The position numbers and the translations under genes are program-made. A model generated the notes under the pieces. It did no database searches. It saw only the letters and a program-made list of their open reading frames with translations, and was not told where the DNA came from. From JAGXTF01 sp044224315 (GTDB taxonomy: Bacteria > Bacteroidota > Bacteroidia > NS11-12g > UBA955), in assembly GCA_044224315.1 (NCBI GenBank), contig JBGAKR010000004.1, positions 124,001-188,000 of the forward strand: 64,000 nt of DNA. Direction: 5' to 3'. Shown in pieces: positions 45,001-55,000 of the stretch (its first letter is position 1; the number at the start of each line of letters is the position of its first letter).

Positions 45001-48000
45001 ACATTGCCAGGTGATAAAATTCAGAAATGGGAATATGATTTTGGCAGCGTTTATCCGCAAAGTACCACCCCCAGCCCATCGCGCTATTTCGCAACCGGGC
45101 AATATAATATTCGCCAAATTGTAACCAATACAAACGGCTGCAAAGACACGATTAACAAAGTTTTACAAGTAATAGGACCCAGCGCAAATTTCAGCATTGT
45201 GAGTGATTCAATTGGCTGCGCTCCGCTTCTGATTCAATTTAAAAACAACAGTTTAAATGCTACGAATTTTATCTGGCAATTTGGAGATATAAATAACAAT
45301 ATTTATTCCACTAAATCTGATACCAATATTTCATTAAAATATAACGGTTATGGAAACTACTACCCCAAGCTGGTGGCCCAGGGCTCATTCACACGCAACG
45401 GGGCTACCCTCGTTTGCGACGATATTTATCCCGACACAAGTACCCTTTTGAAAAAAACGGTAACCGTATACGAGCTTCCTAAGCCCAATTTTACCTGGTC
45501 TACCAATTGTGCAACAGGTACCACCCAATTTAAAAATACCAGTACCATTAACACCGCAGCATTGGTAAGTGAAACATGGTTTTTCGGCGAAGGCAGCAGC
45601 AGTTCTGGACCCAATCCTTCGCATACCTACGCCGATACTGGCACATATAAGATTGTACTGAAAGTAAAAAGTGCCCAGGGATGTGAGGATAGTATTGTGC
45701 GCAAAATTGTAATCTCACCCTCTCCGATTCCTTATTTTGGGTATAATTACAATTGTATAGGCACGGTGAGCCTGTTTAAAGATTCAACCTTTGCCTATAA
45801 CGACCGTATTTTTCAGTGGAGTTGGAATTTTGGCGACGGCACTTTTTCAACACAAAGAAATCCTAGTAAAACCTACGCAAAAGATACAAACTACAATGTA
45901 ACACTTACCGTTACCAATGTGGCTGGCTGCACAGAACAGGTAACCCGAAATATTACTATTTTTTCCAAACCAAAACCCATTTTTACATTTAATAATGTTT
46001 GCGATAAAAATGTAGTATTTTTTAAAAATAATTCAACTTGCAAACAACCCATTAATTACTGGAAATGGCACAACGGAGACGGCAGCTTTGCAAATACCTG
46101 GAACGATTCACAATTATATAACGCTGTGGGCACCTACAATGTAAAATTGGTGCTAAAAAGCGTTCATAACTGTGCCGATTCTATTACCAAATCCGTGGTT
46201 ATTCACCCCAACCCGATAGCCCGTATTTATGTAAATGATAGCGACCAATGTTTTAAATACCACACCTTTTCCATCCGCGACACGAGTTCAATTGTGAGCG
46301 GAAACACCAGCTCGTTTTGGAATTTGGGAGACGGAAATACACAAACCAATAAATCATTTAATTACAGATACAACAGTTATGGGGCATACAAAATATCCCT
46401 GCTTTCGGTTTCCAATTTCGGGTGTAAGGATAGCACAACGGCAAATTTGTATGCATTTGCCATGCCTAAACCGCTGTTCACAATTAATACGGCAGACCAG
46501 TGCCTGCGTTATAATCAATTTTCTTTTACAGATAATAGCAGCATCGCCCAGGGGTCATACAATATAAAATGGGAATTCGGCGATGGGAATTCAGCAACAG
46601 GCAATCCTTCCAACCATTCTTACAACGACACCGGAACCTACAGTCCTTTGCTTATTTTAAATTCAGATAAAGCTTGCAGTGATTCTATCACTAAAATTAT
46701 CCATCTGTGGCCTATGCCAAAGAGTAGCTTTGCCATTAATAACCCAGGACAATGCTTAACCAACAATATCTTTCAATTCACCAATGGTTCAAGTATTTCG
46801 CGCGGCACATTTACCCATCGCTGGGAGTTTGGTGATACAAAAACAGATACAACCAAAAATACCACCCATTCTTACAATAGTGCAGGCAGATATACGGTGA
46901 ATTTAATTGAAAGCAGCGACAAAAATTGTAAAGATACCAGCCGCCAGATATTGGATGTACACGTTATGCCCAAAGCTTCGTTTACCAGGTCTGATACGGC
47001 ATTGTGTTTGAGCCAAAATACTTTTACTTTTACCAACAATAGTACTTTGGACACCGGTACTCTTAGTTATCGCTGGTATTTTGGAGATGGCAATACAAAC
47101 AACAACCAAAGTCCAACACATGTGTATGCGAGCTATGGTAAATTCAATGTAAAATTAAGGGTATTCAGCCAATTTAATTGCCCAGACTCAACCCAACAGC
47201 AGGTTGAAGTATATCCAATGCCGCAGGTTAAATTCACAACCAATCTGGCCGGCCAATGTATTAATAATCAGAACTTTATTTTTACAGATTCAAGTAAAAT
47301 TGTGTACGGTACACTAACCCGGAAATGGAAATTCAGTGATTCCACTTCTGCCAATCTATCGGTTCAAAATAAATCATTTTTATACCCTAAAATTTATGAT
47401 GTAAAGCTTATCCAAACTTCGGGAAATGGTTGCATAGACTCTGCGGTTCAAAATGTGGTAATCTATCCCAAACCCTATCCGGCTATCTCGGTAAATGATT
47501 CGGATCAATGCCTGCGGGGAAACAATTTTAAATTAGAGCAAAGCGGCAGTATTTCTTCGGGCAGCATGACGCACCAATGGAAATTTGGCGATAACAATTC
47601 AGCTGCGGGTTATTTTGTACTTCATACTTATCTAACTCACAATACCTTTCCTGTTACCCTAATCTCAACCAGTAACTTTAATTGCGTCGATTCCATTACC
47701 AGGAAAATGATTGTTTTTCCAATGCCGGTATCAAAATTTATTGTAAATGATTCTGACCAATGTTTGCGCCAGAATAAATTTATTTTTACAAACACTTCTA
47801 CCATTGCAAGCGGTTCATTGACTTATAAATGGAATTTCGGCGATACAGGCCAATCATCCATTCTATCACCAGTGCATATTTACCCAAGTCCACTGATATA
47901 TAAAGCCCAACTTATTGCTACATCGCAGTATGGATGTGCCGACACTGTTAGTAAAACCACCGAGGTATACCCCATGCCTGTTGTGAATTTCAGTATCAAT

Positions 48001-50448
48001 GATACTGCCCAGTGCCTCAATAATCAACTATTCACTTTCACAGATAATAGCAATATCAGTGCAGGAAATCTGACCCGGAAATGGATCTTTTTTGATTCCA
48101 ATTCTATCGTTAAAATTGTAAACCGCCAATTTAATTTTGATAGTATTTACCCTATAAAACTAAGCCAATTATCCAACAAAGGCTGTGCAGATTCATTAAC
48201 ACGAAGCATTATTGTGCATTCTAAACCCATACCCCGGTTTAGTTTAAATGATACTCAGCAATGCTTCAGACAGAATTATTTTGTTACTCAAAATCTGAGC
48301 AACATAAAAAAAGGCACTCTCAGTTATTTATGGGATTTTGGCACCGGATATAATACAGATTCTCTAAGTCCTTCCTATAAATATGCCAGCATTGGTAGTT
48401 ATAAATTAATACTTCGGGCCATTTCTGAAAAGGGCTGCACAGATACAACTTCATTGATATTGAGAATAGACCCTATGCCTAATGTTGCATTCAGCATCAA
48501 TGATACCGGGCAATGTATAAATAACCAACAATTTATTTTTACCAATAACAGCAATATATTTTCGGGAAGTTTGCAACACTTATGGCAATTGGGCGATGGC
48601 AATACCGCAAACACTTTTAACACCAGTAAAACCTATAATTACGATACGGTTTACAGGGTAAAACTGATTGAAACCAGCAACTTCGGTTGCCAGGATTCAA
48701 TTCTCAAATGGGTGGATGTTTACCCAAAACCCTTTGTAAATTATAGCATCGATGATAGCATACAATGTTTAAGACAAAACCAGTTTAATTTTACCAATAA
48801 TAGTAAAATTAAATATGGTAGCTTGCAATACAACTGGTATTTTGGGGATAGTGACTCGTCGGTAAATTTAAATGCTACGCATATTTATAAAACTTTTGGG
48901 AATTTTAAAGTATTATTAAAAAGTACATCCAACCTGGGTTGTATAGATACTGTTTCTAAAATCGTAACGGTGGGTGCTATGCCCGTTGTTAATTATAGCA
49001 TCAATAATCCCGGACAATGTTTGCATACCCAAAATTTTGTATTCACCAATACCAGTTCAATTGGTTCGGGCACTTATACTTCAACCTGGAATTTCAAAGA
49101 CAGCCAATATGCAAATTCCAATAATGCCACCCATACCTGGAAATACATTGGCAATTATAAACCAAGATTGGTTCTCACATCCAATTACGGATGCATGGAT
49201 AGTACTGAAATTAATATTTGGGTAAACCCCAATTCCGACGTGCGTTTTCTTACCAATGATAGTGATCAGTGCAAGAACCAGCAAAACTATGTCTTCAGCG
49301 ATGTGAGTTCCATTGTAAAAGGTAAAATTAAATCCATTTTTTGGAATTTAGGAAACGGAAAAACGGGTACAAATTGGCAAATGAGTGGTTATTATCCAAA
49401 ATCGGGCACCTATAAAATTACTTTATACACCACTTCTGACAGCAATTGTTTGGATAGTTTTTCGAATTTGATTCGGGTGTATCCTAAGCCTGCGGCTTGG
49501 TTTACCGTGAATGACAGCGCACAGTGTTTATTCCAAAATCAATACCAGTTTGATGATATTAGTTTTGATTCATTTGGTGTAAATAATTATAATTGGAATA
49601 TTAATGGAGAAGCCATTCAAAAAACCAAACAGGCCAATTATGTTTTTAAATCGCCAGGCTATAAAAATATTACATTAATTTCTACATCCATTCGCGGGTG
49701 CAGCGATACGATAAGCCGCACGGTATATGTAAAACCCATGCCCGATCCGGATTTTGAAAAATTGAAAAGTTACTATTGCGAACTAACCGGGCCTTATAAT
49801 TTTATTCCGAATACCGCTGGAGGTAATTATTTTGGAAAAAATATAAATAGCAATATTTATAATCCGGTAATTTTATGGCGCGATACAGTAAAATATATCG
49901 TTACAGTAAATGGCTGCACGGATAGTTCACAGCAAATTACGCAGGTTTACCCGGGGCCAAAAATCAATCTGGGCAACGATACTACCTTGTGTAAGTACGA
50001 AAGATTAGAACTGCAAATTAATTCATGGCAATCAACTTACCTATGGGATGATGGTTCTACCAACGCGGTTAGACGTGTTATAAAACCAGGCAAATACTGG
50101 GCTACCGTTTCAAACATTTGCGGGGTAAAAAGTGATACCATTCAAATCCAATATCGCGATATTAACTGCCGTTTCTTCTTGCCCACTTCATTTACACCCA
50201 ATGGCGACGGTGTAAATGACGTGTACAAACCCGTTACTTTCAACCTGCTGGAAATGACTTATACCATTTTCAACCGCTGGGGGCAAATTGTGTTTCAGGG
50301 CACTGATAAAGATGCGGGTTGGGATGGCACTTATTTGCTAGACAAGGCACCAAACGGGGTTTATGTAATTTCTGTTTCGTACAAATACGATGTTGGTTAC
50401 CGGCAAATCAGAGAAACAGTAAATGGCACCATAGAGCTTATTCGTTAA
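42085..50448 (+). CDS. 2787-aa PKD-repeat surface protein with gliding-type (CHU_C) C-terminal domain
   Basis: TTG start at 42085; it is the only start that keeps the signal peptide KKLLVISLLLALWLVPGALK then AQ, and the next in-frame ATG is almost 300 residues on. Residues about 25-1375 hold PKD domains of diverse sequence with WNFGDG- and HxYxxxGxYxVxL-type motifs. Residues 1377-2553 are 14 consecutive 84-residue units, each with a QCL and a GCxDS-type cysteine. The final 90 residues contain FLPTSFTPNGDGVNDVYKP, YTIFNRWGQIVFQG and AGWDGTYLLDKAPNGVYVI, the type-B/gliding-associated sorting domain. It is therefore a T9SS-exported giant stalk-like adhesin or mucin-like surface fibre. Binding partner unknown. 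Confidence 0.85.
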   Translation: MKKLLVISLLLALWLVPGALKAQCNAAFTGKTKICQYDSVAFYGADTNSHHRFLWNFGDVFSGTLNTDTLRNTQHIYNRSGKFTVTLIVSDTNCSDTQTATIWVYQLPVASFTRKNGCAGLSTQFINTSTADTADPVTQWKWNLGGTDTSSAFSPSKIFSSTGKTSIKLVAITNTGCKDTWVDNIVTYKKPTATRNPGSICQNGQIDFTGDTNYQAQVYRWDFGDSTNFNNRTVTHVYKKYGILKPFFTIDFASTSCTIAVDSVIVNRNPDARFRAGSDSFCFLGNQVCIIQQNMNQKIKTRNVIFDDGFEDDFTPINDSVVCHKYTDTSGGLYSITMELIDSNNCISTLTHKNAIRIYPQLRPSFTFNNGSGCFKTDVLIVNKSNYTPPYIQKFKWDLGDGNTDTSKWTNLNYTYTNNGSFNIILSITDKYGCTVRDTSTQAINNTSFVVDARIDSVNGICRNNNLVYFRQTPVSGGTIRWNLNNGQTSNNFTTIYRYAYPRVYYPFVTVSKNGCDSTIGLDSVVIRGPLVGYSNLQNQFQCYIKDTVFIQNSTYLFRNKSCVVHWEAGDPFASNCSIDTRAGLNVNTNCNYSSDSLKFKHLYSKGQENCYYIKLRVQDTILGCMDSVTIPLALKPPLAKGRFFPSVTQPCPGPESYKTLSFNPQIPEPTCIKYAYYVMWDSLLAANSGNFNTYWQFNSGGHNYPYTQYAGDSNGYVTIGLIVENGTDSNGNACRDTGWFHQVVKVTRVSPQFTSSYSDSIHYCKNSEIHFFLVDSAQSAGTHFLWDFGDGTGFDTTRQKYISHVYQTAGTFKVKLIVTSPNGCVVDSSIRLNIGMRPQFAVSKTDLCFGQSTQFSEQNLYHNIGASPSGYWSQASRAAAGKEKVLYDIGDGNGFTDIGPNPLVKFQHPGNYQISMVARDSIGCYDTLKNYIAVNVSAVFAGFALPSDTVLCAQTLKINSTATIVDSNGMYTLPGDKIQKWEYDFGSVYPQSTTPSPSRYFATGQYNIRQIVTNTNGCKDTINKVLQVIGPSANFSIVSDSIGCAPLLIQFKNNSLNATNFIWQFGDINNNIYSTKSDTNISLKYNGYGNYYPKLVAQGSFTRNGATLVCDDIYPDTSTLLKKTVTVYELPKPNFTWSTNCATGTTQFKNTSTINTAALVSETWFFGEGSSSSGPNPSHTYADTGTYKIVLKVKSAQGCEDSIVRKIVISPSPIPYFGYNYNCIGTVSLFKDSTFAYNDRIFQWSWNFGDGTFSTQRNPSKTYAKDTNYNVTLTVTNVAGCTEQVTRNITIFSKPKPIFTFNNVCDKNVVFFKNNSTCKQPINYWKWHNGDGSFANTWNDSQLYNAVGTYNVKLVLKSVHNCADSITKSVVIHPNPIARIYVNDSDQCFKYHTFSIRDTSSIVSGNTSSFWNLGDGNTQTNKSFNYRYNSYGAYKISLLSVSNFGCKDSTTANLYAFAMPKPLFTINTADQCLRYNQFSFTDNSSIAQGSYNIKWEFGDGNSATGNPSNHSYNDTGTYSPLLILNSDKACSDSITKIIHLWPMPKSSFAINNPGQCLTNNIFQFTNGSSISRGTFTHRWEFGDTKTDTTKNTTHSYNSAGRYTVNLIESSDKNCKDTSRQILDVHVMPKASFTRSDTALCLSQNTFTFTNNSTLDTGTLSYRWYFGDGNTNNNQSPTHVYASYGKFNVKLRVFSQFNCPDSTQQQVEVYPMPQVKFTTNLAGQCINNQNFIFTDSSKIVYGTLTRKWKFSDSTSANLSVQNKSFLYPKIYDVKLIQTSGNGCIDSAVQNVVIYPKPYPAISVNDSDQCLRGNNFKLEQSGSISSGSMTHQWKFGDNNSAAGYFVLHTYLTHNTFPVTLISTSNFNCVDSITRKMIVFPMPVSKFIVNDSDQCLRQNKFIFTNTSTIASGSLTYKWNFGDTGQSSILSPVHIYPSPLIYKAQLIATSQYGCADTVSKTTEVYPMPVVNFSINDTAQCLNNQLFTFTDNSNISAGNLTRKWIFFDSNSIVKIVNRQFNFDSIYPIKLSQLSNKGCADSLTRSIIVHSKPIPRFSLNDTQQCFRQNYFVTQNLSNIKKGTLSYLWDFGTGYNTDSLSPSYKYASIGSYKLILRAISEKGCTDTTSLILRIDPMPNVAFSINDTGQCINNQQFIFTNNSNIFSGSLQHLWQLGDGNTANTFNTSKTYNYDTVYRVKLIETSNFGCQDSILKWVDVYPKPFVNYSIDDSIQCLRQNQFNFTNNSKIKYGSLQYNWYFGDSDSSVNLNATHIYKTFGNFKVLLKSTSNLGCIDTVSKIVTVGAMPVVNYSINNPGQCLHTQNFVFTNTSSIGSGTYTSTWNFKDSQYANSNNATHTWKYIGNYKPRLVLTSNYGCMDSTEINIWVNPNSDVRFLTNDSDQCKNQQNYVFSDVSSIVKGKIKSIFWNLGNGKTGTNWQMSGYYPKSGTYKITLYTTSDSNCLDSFSNLIRVYPKPAAWFTVNDSAQCLFQNQYQFDDISFDSFGVNNYNWNINGEAIQKTKQANYVFKSPGYKNITLISTSIRGCSDTISRTVYVKPMPDPDFEKLKSYYCELTGPYNFIPNTAGGNYFGKNINSNIYNPVILWRDTVKYIVTVNGCTDSSQQITQVYPGPKINLGNDTTLCKYERLELQINSWQSTYLWDDGSTNAVRRVIKPGKYWATVSNICGVKSDTIQIQYRDINCRFFLPTSFTPNGDGVNDVYKPVTFNLLEMTYTIFNRWGQIVFQGTDKDAGWDGTYLLDKAPNGVYVISVSYKYDVGYRQIRETVNGTIELIR
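46215..49743 (+). repeat. Protein-level repeat array: 14 x 84-residue PKD-like units
   Basis: 3529 nt divided into 14 units averages 252 nt (84 codons). Each unit reads FxINDSxQCLxxNxFxF, then (T/S)G(T/S)LxxxWxFGD, a YxxxGxYxVxL strand, GCxDS and VYPMP or similar. The DNA copies have diverged, so this is an old protein repeat rather than a recent tandem duplication. Confidence 0.9.
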
Positions 50449-50544
50449 AAATTCTGTTCATCCAAATTACAGTATATCTGAAACATAGACTCATCCGCCT
50501 GAGCATTTTATGACAAATCGTTTACAATTTATACCTGTAAGTTA

Positions 50545-50552
50545 TAAATTCG
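50545..50552 (+). promoter_or_regulatory. -7 box TAAATTCG of the exported-protein gene at 50568
   Basis: TTCG variant of TAnnTTTG, 15 nt before the ATG. Confidence 0.45.
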
Positions 50553-50567
50553 TAACAAATTAAGCCC

Positions 50568-52025
50568 ATGAGAAGAATTGCAACATTGCTGTTACTTGCC
50601 TGCATAGGTACACTTTCTGCCCAGGATTTAATCATTGAATATGATTTTATTACGGACAGTTATACTTTCTTTCAAAACGGCAAAGCCATACCTCAACCAG
50701 TAATCCGCAAGAATTACGAAGTAAAGGTGCAGGTAAAAAATCTAAATCCGTTTGTTTTTGTAGCACGCTGCAATTGGAAACAACAAATTGCCGACAACAA
50801 TTCCAGCATATCAGGTATAGCCGGTATGTTTAAAGGGATAGGTGGTTTGGGCGCTTTTAACAGTATTCTTAGCAGCCTTAATATGGATCAGTTTGAAGAT
50901 GCCACCCTGCGAGGTGGGGCCAGCTTGCTGGAATCGAATCTTAATGCCAAATCATCACTGCAAAATGCAATCAACGCTTATAATAAATTGTTCGAGATAG
51001 AACAAACCATGAATAAAGTTGATTTCACCTCCAATAAATTAAAGAAACTTAAGTTAAACCCCTATTTACCTGCAGATACTTTAAAACAAATTGCCCATGA
51101 TTTAACGTATGCCAGTTTATTTACAAAAAAGGGAAAGGAGCCCAATCTCAGTGCCACTGGATTTATTCAATATGCCTCAAATATCACCGTTTCGTTAAAT
51201 GCGGAATACGAAAATCTCATCAATTATTCCAATTCATTTGTTTCAGAATACAACAAATTTGTGTCGAATAATGGCAATAATTTTGCAGAAGCAGGGATGG
51301 ACAAAACTGTTGCTACAATGGTTACCGCTGCCAATGCGCTGAAATCAAAATACACAGACGACGCGATTAACAACAAATTGGAAAGCTTGGAACAACAATA
51401 TGAAATTATTACATATACCCCGTTTTCATACACCTGCAATTTCATGCCCACCGGCGATTTGCTGAGTTTAACCCTGGATTTTTTTCAGATTTCTACCGGT
51501 GCAAGTAATACCGGCAATGTGGTATACAATACTGGCGATGTTACAGACACAATGCGCAAAATTCGCACTAAAAGTGTAAATATACTGGTGCGGGGTGAAA
51601 TGAAAATTTCATCGAGTGTAGGCCTGGGATTTCCAACCTATTTCAACAAAAATCAAACCTACGCAAATCGCGATTCCATAATCTCTTCTGTTTCAGGAAA
51701 TAATTATGCTCCCTGTATTGCAACCTATATTAATTTTTATCCGTATTACGGAAAAAACATACACTGGGGTGGTACTTTTGGCATTGGAATTCCGGTGCAA
51801 AATGAAGGTACCAGTTCCATGAATTTCTTTTTAGGTGGAAGTGCTGTAATTGGCTCATCAAGCAAGGTAGTCCTTCATGGCGGACTTGCGGTGGGACAAC
51901 TTTCCATGCTAAGTAACGGGCAAAAGGTGGGCGACAATTTAGGTGATAAATTCACTGCACCCAGCACCAAAAAATCATTCACCACGGGTGCGTTTTTTGG
52001 AATTTCTTTTGCTTTAAATAAATAA
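50568..52025 (+). CDS. Uncharacterised exported protein, possibly outer-membrane
   Basis: 485 residues with signal peptide MRRIATLLLLACIGTLSA then Q. The N-terminal part begins DLIIEYDFITDSYTFFQNGK, with strand-like sequences. A long middle region (about 110-300) is helical and Asn/Ser/Lys-rich, with possible coiled-coil (NKVDFTSNKLKKLKLN, NKLESLEQQYEIIT). The C-terminal 150 residues are strand-like with Gly/aromatic turns and end GAFFGISFALNK, as in outer-membrane barrels. No T9SS sorting domain. Family not recognised. It sits 119 bp downstream of the giant PKD protein with its own promoter box, so it may serve the same surface structure. Confidence 0.65.
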   Translation: MRRIATLLLLACIGTLSAQDLIIEYDFITDSYTFFQNGKAIPQPVIRKNYEVKVQVKNLNPFVFVARCNWKQQIADNNSSISGIAGMFKGIGGLGAFNSILSSLNMDQFEDATLRGGASLLESNLNAKSSLQNAINAYNKLFEIEQTMNKVDFTSNKLKKLKLNPYLPADTLKQIAHDLTYASLFTKKGKEPNLSATGFIQYASNITVSLNAEYENLINYSNSFVSEYNKFVSNNGNNFAEAGMDKTVATMVTAANALKSKYTDDAINNKLESLEQQYEIITYTPFSYTCNFMPTGDLLSLTLDFFQISTGASNTGNVVYNTGDVTDTMRKIRTKSVNILVRGEMKISSSVGLGFPTYFNKNQTYANRDSIISSVSGNNYAPCIATYINFYPYYGKNIHWGGTFGIGIPVQNEGTSSMNFFLGGSAVIGSSSKVVLHGGLAVGQLSMLSNGQKVGDNLGDKFTAPSTKKSFTTGAFFGISFALNK

Positions 52026-52030
52026 TAATT

Positions 52031-55000
52031 TTACACGCCCGAATTTACACCAGCGCCTTCAATTTCGCTGAGAACGTAAATGGCTTCAAAAACCGTTTCG
52101 GTGCTTCTTACGGTTAAAATCAAGGCTTTATCGGTTTGTTTTAATGAGTATTTATGCGGCGAATCGGCTACATGCTGCATAATGCGATCGAACGCGGAAC
52201 TTGCATAAATACCCGCACTGGGATCGCCCGGAAAATACAACTTTAAACTTCCGTTTATCAGGGTTATTTTTTCAATACCAATGCGTTTACCAGCCCATTT
52301 TAAACGCACGGTGTCTATAAGCCGCACAACGGTGTCGGGTAATTTGCCAAATCGATCCTTTAAATTTTCTGAAAACTCGTGCAATTTTTTCTCGTTTTCA
52401 ATATTGGCAAGTTCAGAATACAAGCTTACTCTTTCTGCAATATTGGTTACATACTCTGCAGGGATTAACATCTCGTAATCAGTTTCTACCTGGCACTCGC
52501 GGCTGCTTATATCTGTTTCTTCATTTTCAAATAAATCGGTAAATTCATCCTGCTTTAATTCACGTACCGCCTCATCCAAAATTTTATGGTACATTTCAAA
52601 ACCCATTTCCGATATAAAACCACTTTGTTCTCCCCCCAATAGATTGCCGGCTCCGCGTATATCCAAATCGCGCATGGCTACCTGAAAACCGCTGCCCAGT
52701 TCATTATATTCTTCCAGTGTGCGCAATCTTTTTCGTGCATCATCCGACAGAACCGATAAAGGTGGGGACAACAAATAGCAATATGCTTTTACATTGCTGC
52801 GCCCAACCCTGCCCCGCATCTGGTGCAAATCGCTGAGCCCAAACATATGGGCATTATTGATAATAATGGTATTGGCGTTGGAAATATCCAATCCACTTTC
52901 AATAATGGTAGTGGCAACTAAAACATCGTATTCCCCTTCAATGAATCGCACCATTACATCCTCCAATTGATGGCCTTCCAGTTGACCATGGGCCACGCAA
53001 ACCCTTGCCCCGGGCACAGCTTCCTCAATCATATTGGCCATATCGTAAATATCTTTTACGCGGTGATGCACAAAAAATACCTGGCCACCGCGGTTTAATT
53101 CACTGCTCACGGCCTCAACAATTACTTCGCGGTTAAACACATGCAATTCGGTATGCACGGGCTGCCTGTTTGGCGGTGGTGTATTGATGATACTCAAATC
53201 CCTGGCCCCCATTAGCGAAAAATGCAAAGTGCGCGGAATGGGCGTTGCCGTAAGCGTTAATGTATCTACATTGACTTTAAATTCTTTGAGTTTTTCTTTG
53301 GCCGCAACCCCAAATTTTTGTTCCTCATCTATAATTAATAATCCCAAATCTTTAAATTGCACATCCTTGGCAATTATACGATGGGTGCCGATTAATACAT
53401 CTATTTTGCCTTCTTTCACCCGCTTTAACGTATCATTTTGTTCCTTGGCAGATTTAAATCGGTTGAGGTAATCTACATTTACAGGAAAACCTGCAAAACG
53501 TTTTTTGAATGATTTATAATGTTGTTGTGCAAGAATAGTAGTTGGTACCAAAACGGCCACTTGTTTGCTGTCACATACTGCTTTAAAAGCCGAACGCATA
53601 GCCACTTCAGTTTTACCAAAACCCACATCTCCGCATACCAAGCGGTCCATGGGTTCTTCTTTTTCCATATCGCGTTTTACATCCTCAGTGGCCTTGCTTT
53701 GATCGGGAGTATCCTCATAAAAAAACGAGGCTTCCATTTCCAATTGCAAATAATTATCCGGATTAAATTGAAAGCCTTTTTGGGCCTTTCTGCGAGCATA
53801 TAAACTTATTAATTCACGCGCAATATCTTTAACCTTTTTCTTGGTGGCTTTTTTCTGTTTATCCCAGGCAGGGCTGCCCAATTTATGCAAGGTGGGCGCG
53901 GTTCCGTCTTTGCCTGTATATTTGGCTATTTTGTGTAAACTATTTACCGATACATACAGTAAATCATTATCCTTATACACAATTCTTACCACCTCCTGAT
54001 ACAAGGGTTGTCCTTTCGAATCGGGCCGTGGTATTTCCATGCGTTCCAGTCCTGCAAACTTGCCAATTCCATGGTCGATATGGGTAACAAAATCACCTGG
54101 TTTCAGGTTTTTCAATTCGCGCAGGGTAAGGGCAGTATTGCTGCTATAACGCTGACGTGTATGGGGCCTGTAGTATTTATCAAATAATTGATGTTCGGTT
54201 GTAAATGCCAACTTTGCATCTTCATCTACAAAACCGCCAAATAAACCCTGAAAAACCGGATAGAATTCCACATTGGCATTCATATCAGTTAATATGGTTT
54301 GCAATCGCTCTATCTGACGGCTGTTTTCGCTGAAAACCAGGGTTTCTATATTTTGTTGTTTATTTTCCTGCAGCCAACCTATTAATAGCTCAAAGTTGCG
54401 CTTAAAAACAGGCTGGGGTTGCTGACCAAACTCAAGCACAGTGGGCTTTCCACCGGGACGCATGCTGCCAAAATGGATGCATTGAAATTTATTCAATGTA
54501 TTTTCCATTTGCCCCGGAGTCATCAATTTTTCGCGTGGATGAGGGGGAATAGATTCTTGCTTATTATCGGTGGCAGTTACATGTGCTTGCAATGCTTTTT
54601 CCCAACCTTCTCCAAGCTCTGCCAGTTGCAGTCCGGCCTCGGCAATCCATATTTTGGTTTGGGCAGGTAAATATTCAAATAATTCGGTTTTTGTTAATTC
54701 AAATTCCCGACTATGTACATTGGGAACTAAGCTAAAAAAAGCAATTTCTTTTAAAGATAATTGCGAATTGGGATCAAATGTGCGTATGCTTTCAATATCA
54801 TCCCCGTCCAATTCTATGCGAAACGGGTGTTCATGGGCAAATGAGTATAAATCAATAATACCTCCACGCAGGCTGAATTGGCCAGGCTCGAATACAAAAT
54901 CTTCACGGGTAAATCCATTTTCTTGTAAAAAATCCAGCAAAAAATCCACTTCCATTTTCTGCCCTTTTTGAATTTCATAGGTATTTAATTCAAGCTGATG

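Noticed and set aside
42085..50448. Recent segmental DNA duplication within the giant PKD gene
   Set aside because: The 14 units are clear at protein level but their DNA copies differ throughout, so this is an old protein repeat rather than a recent duplication.
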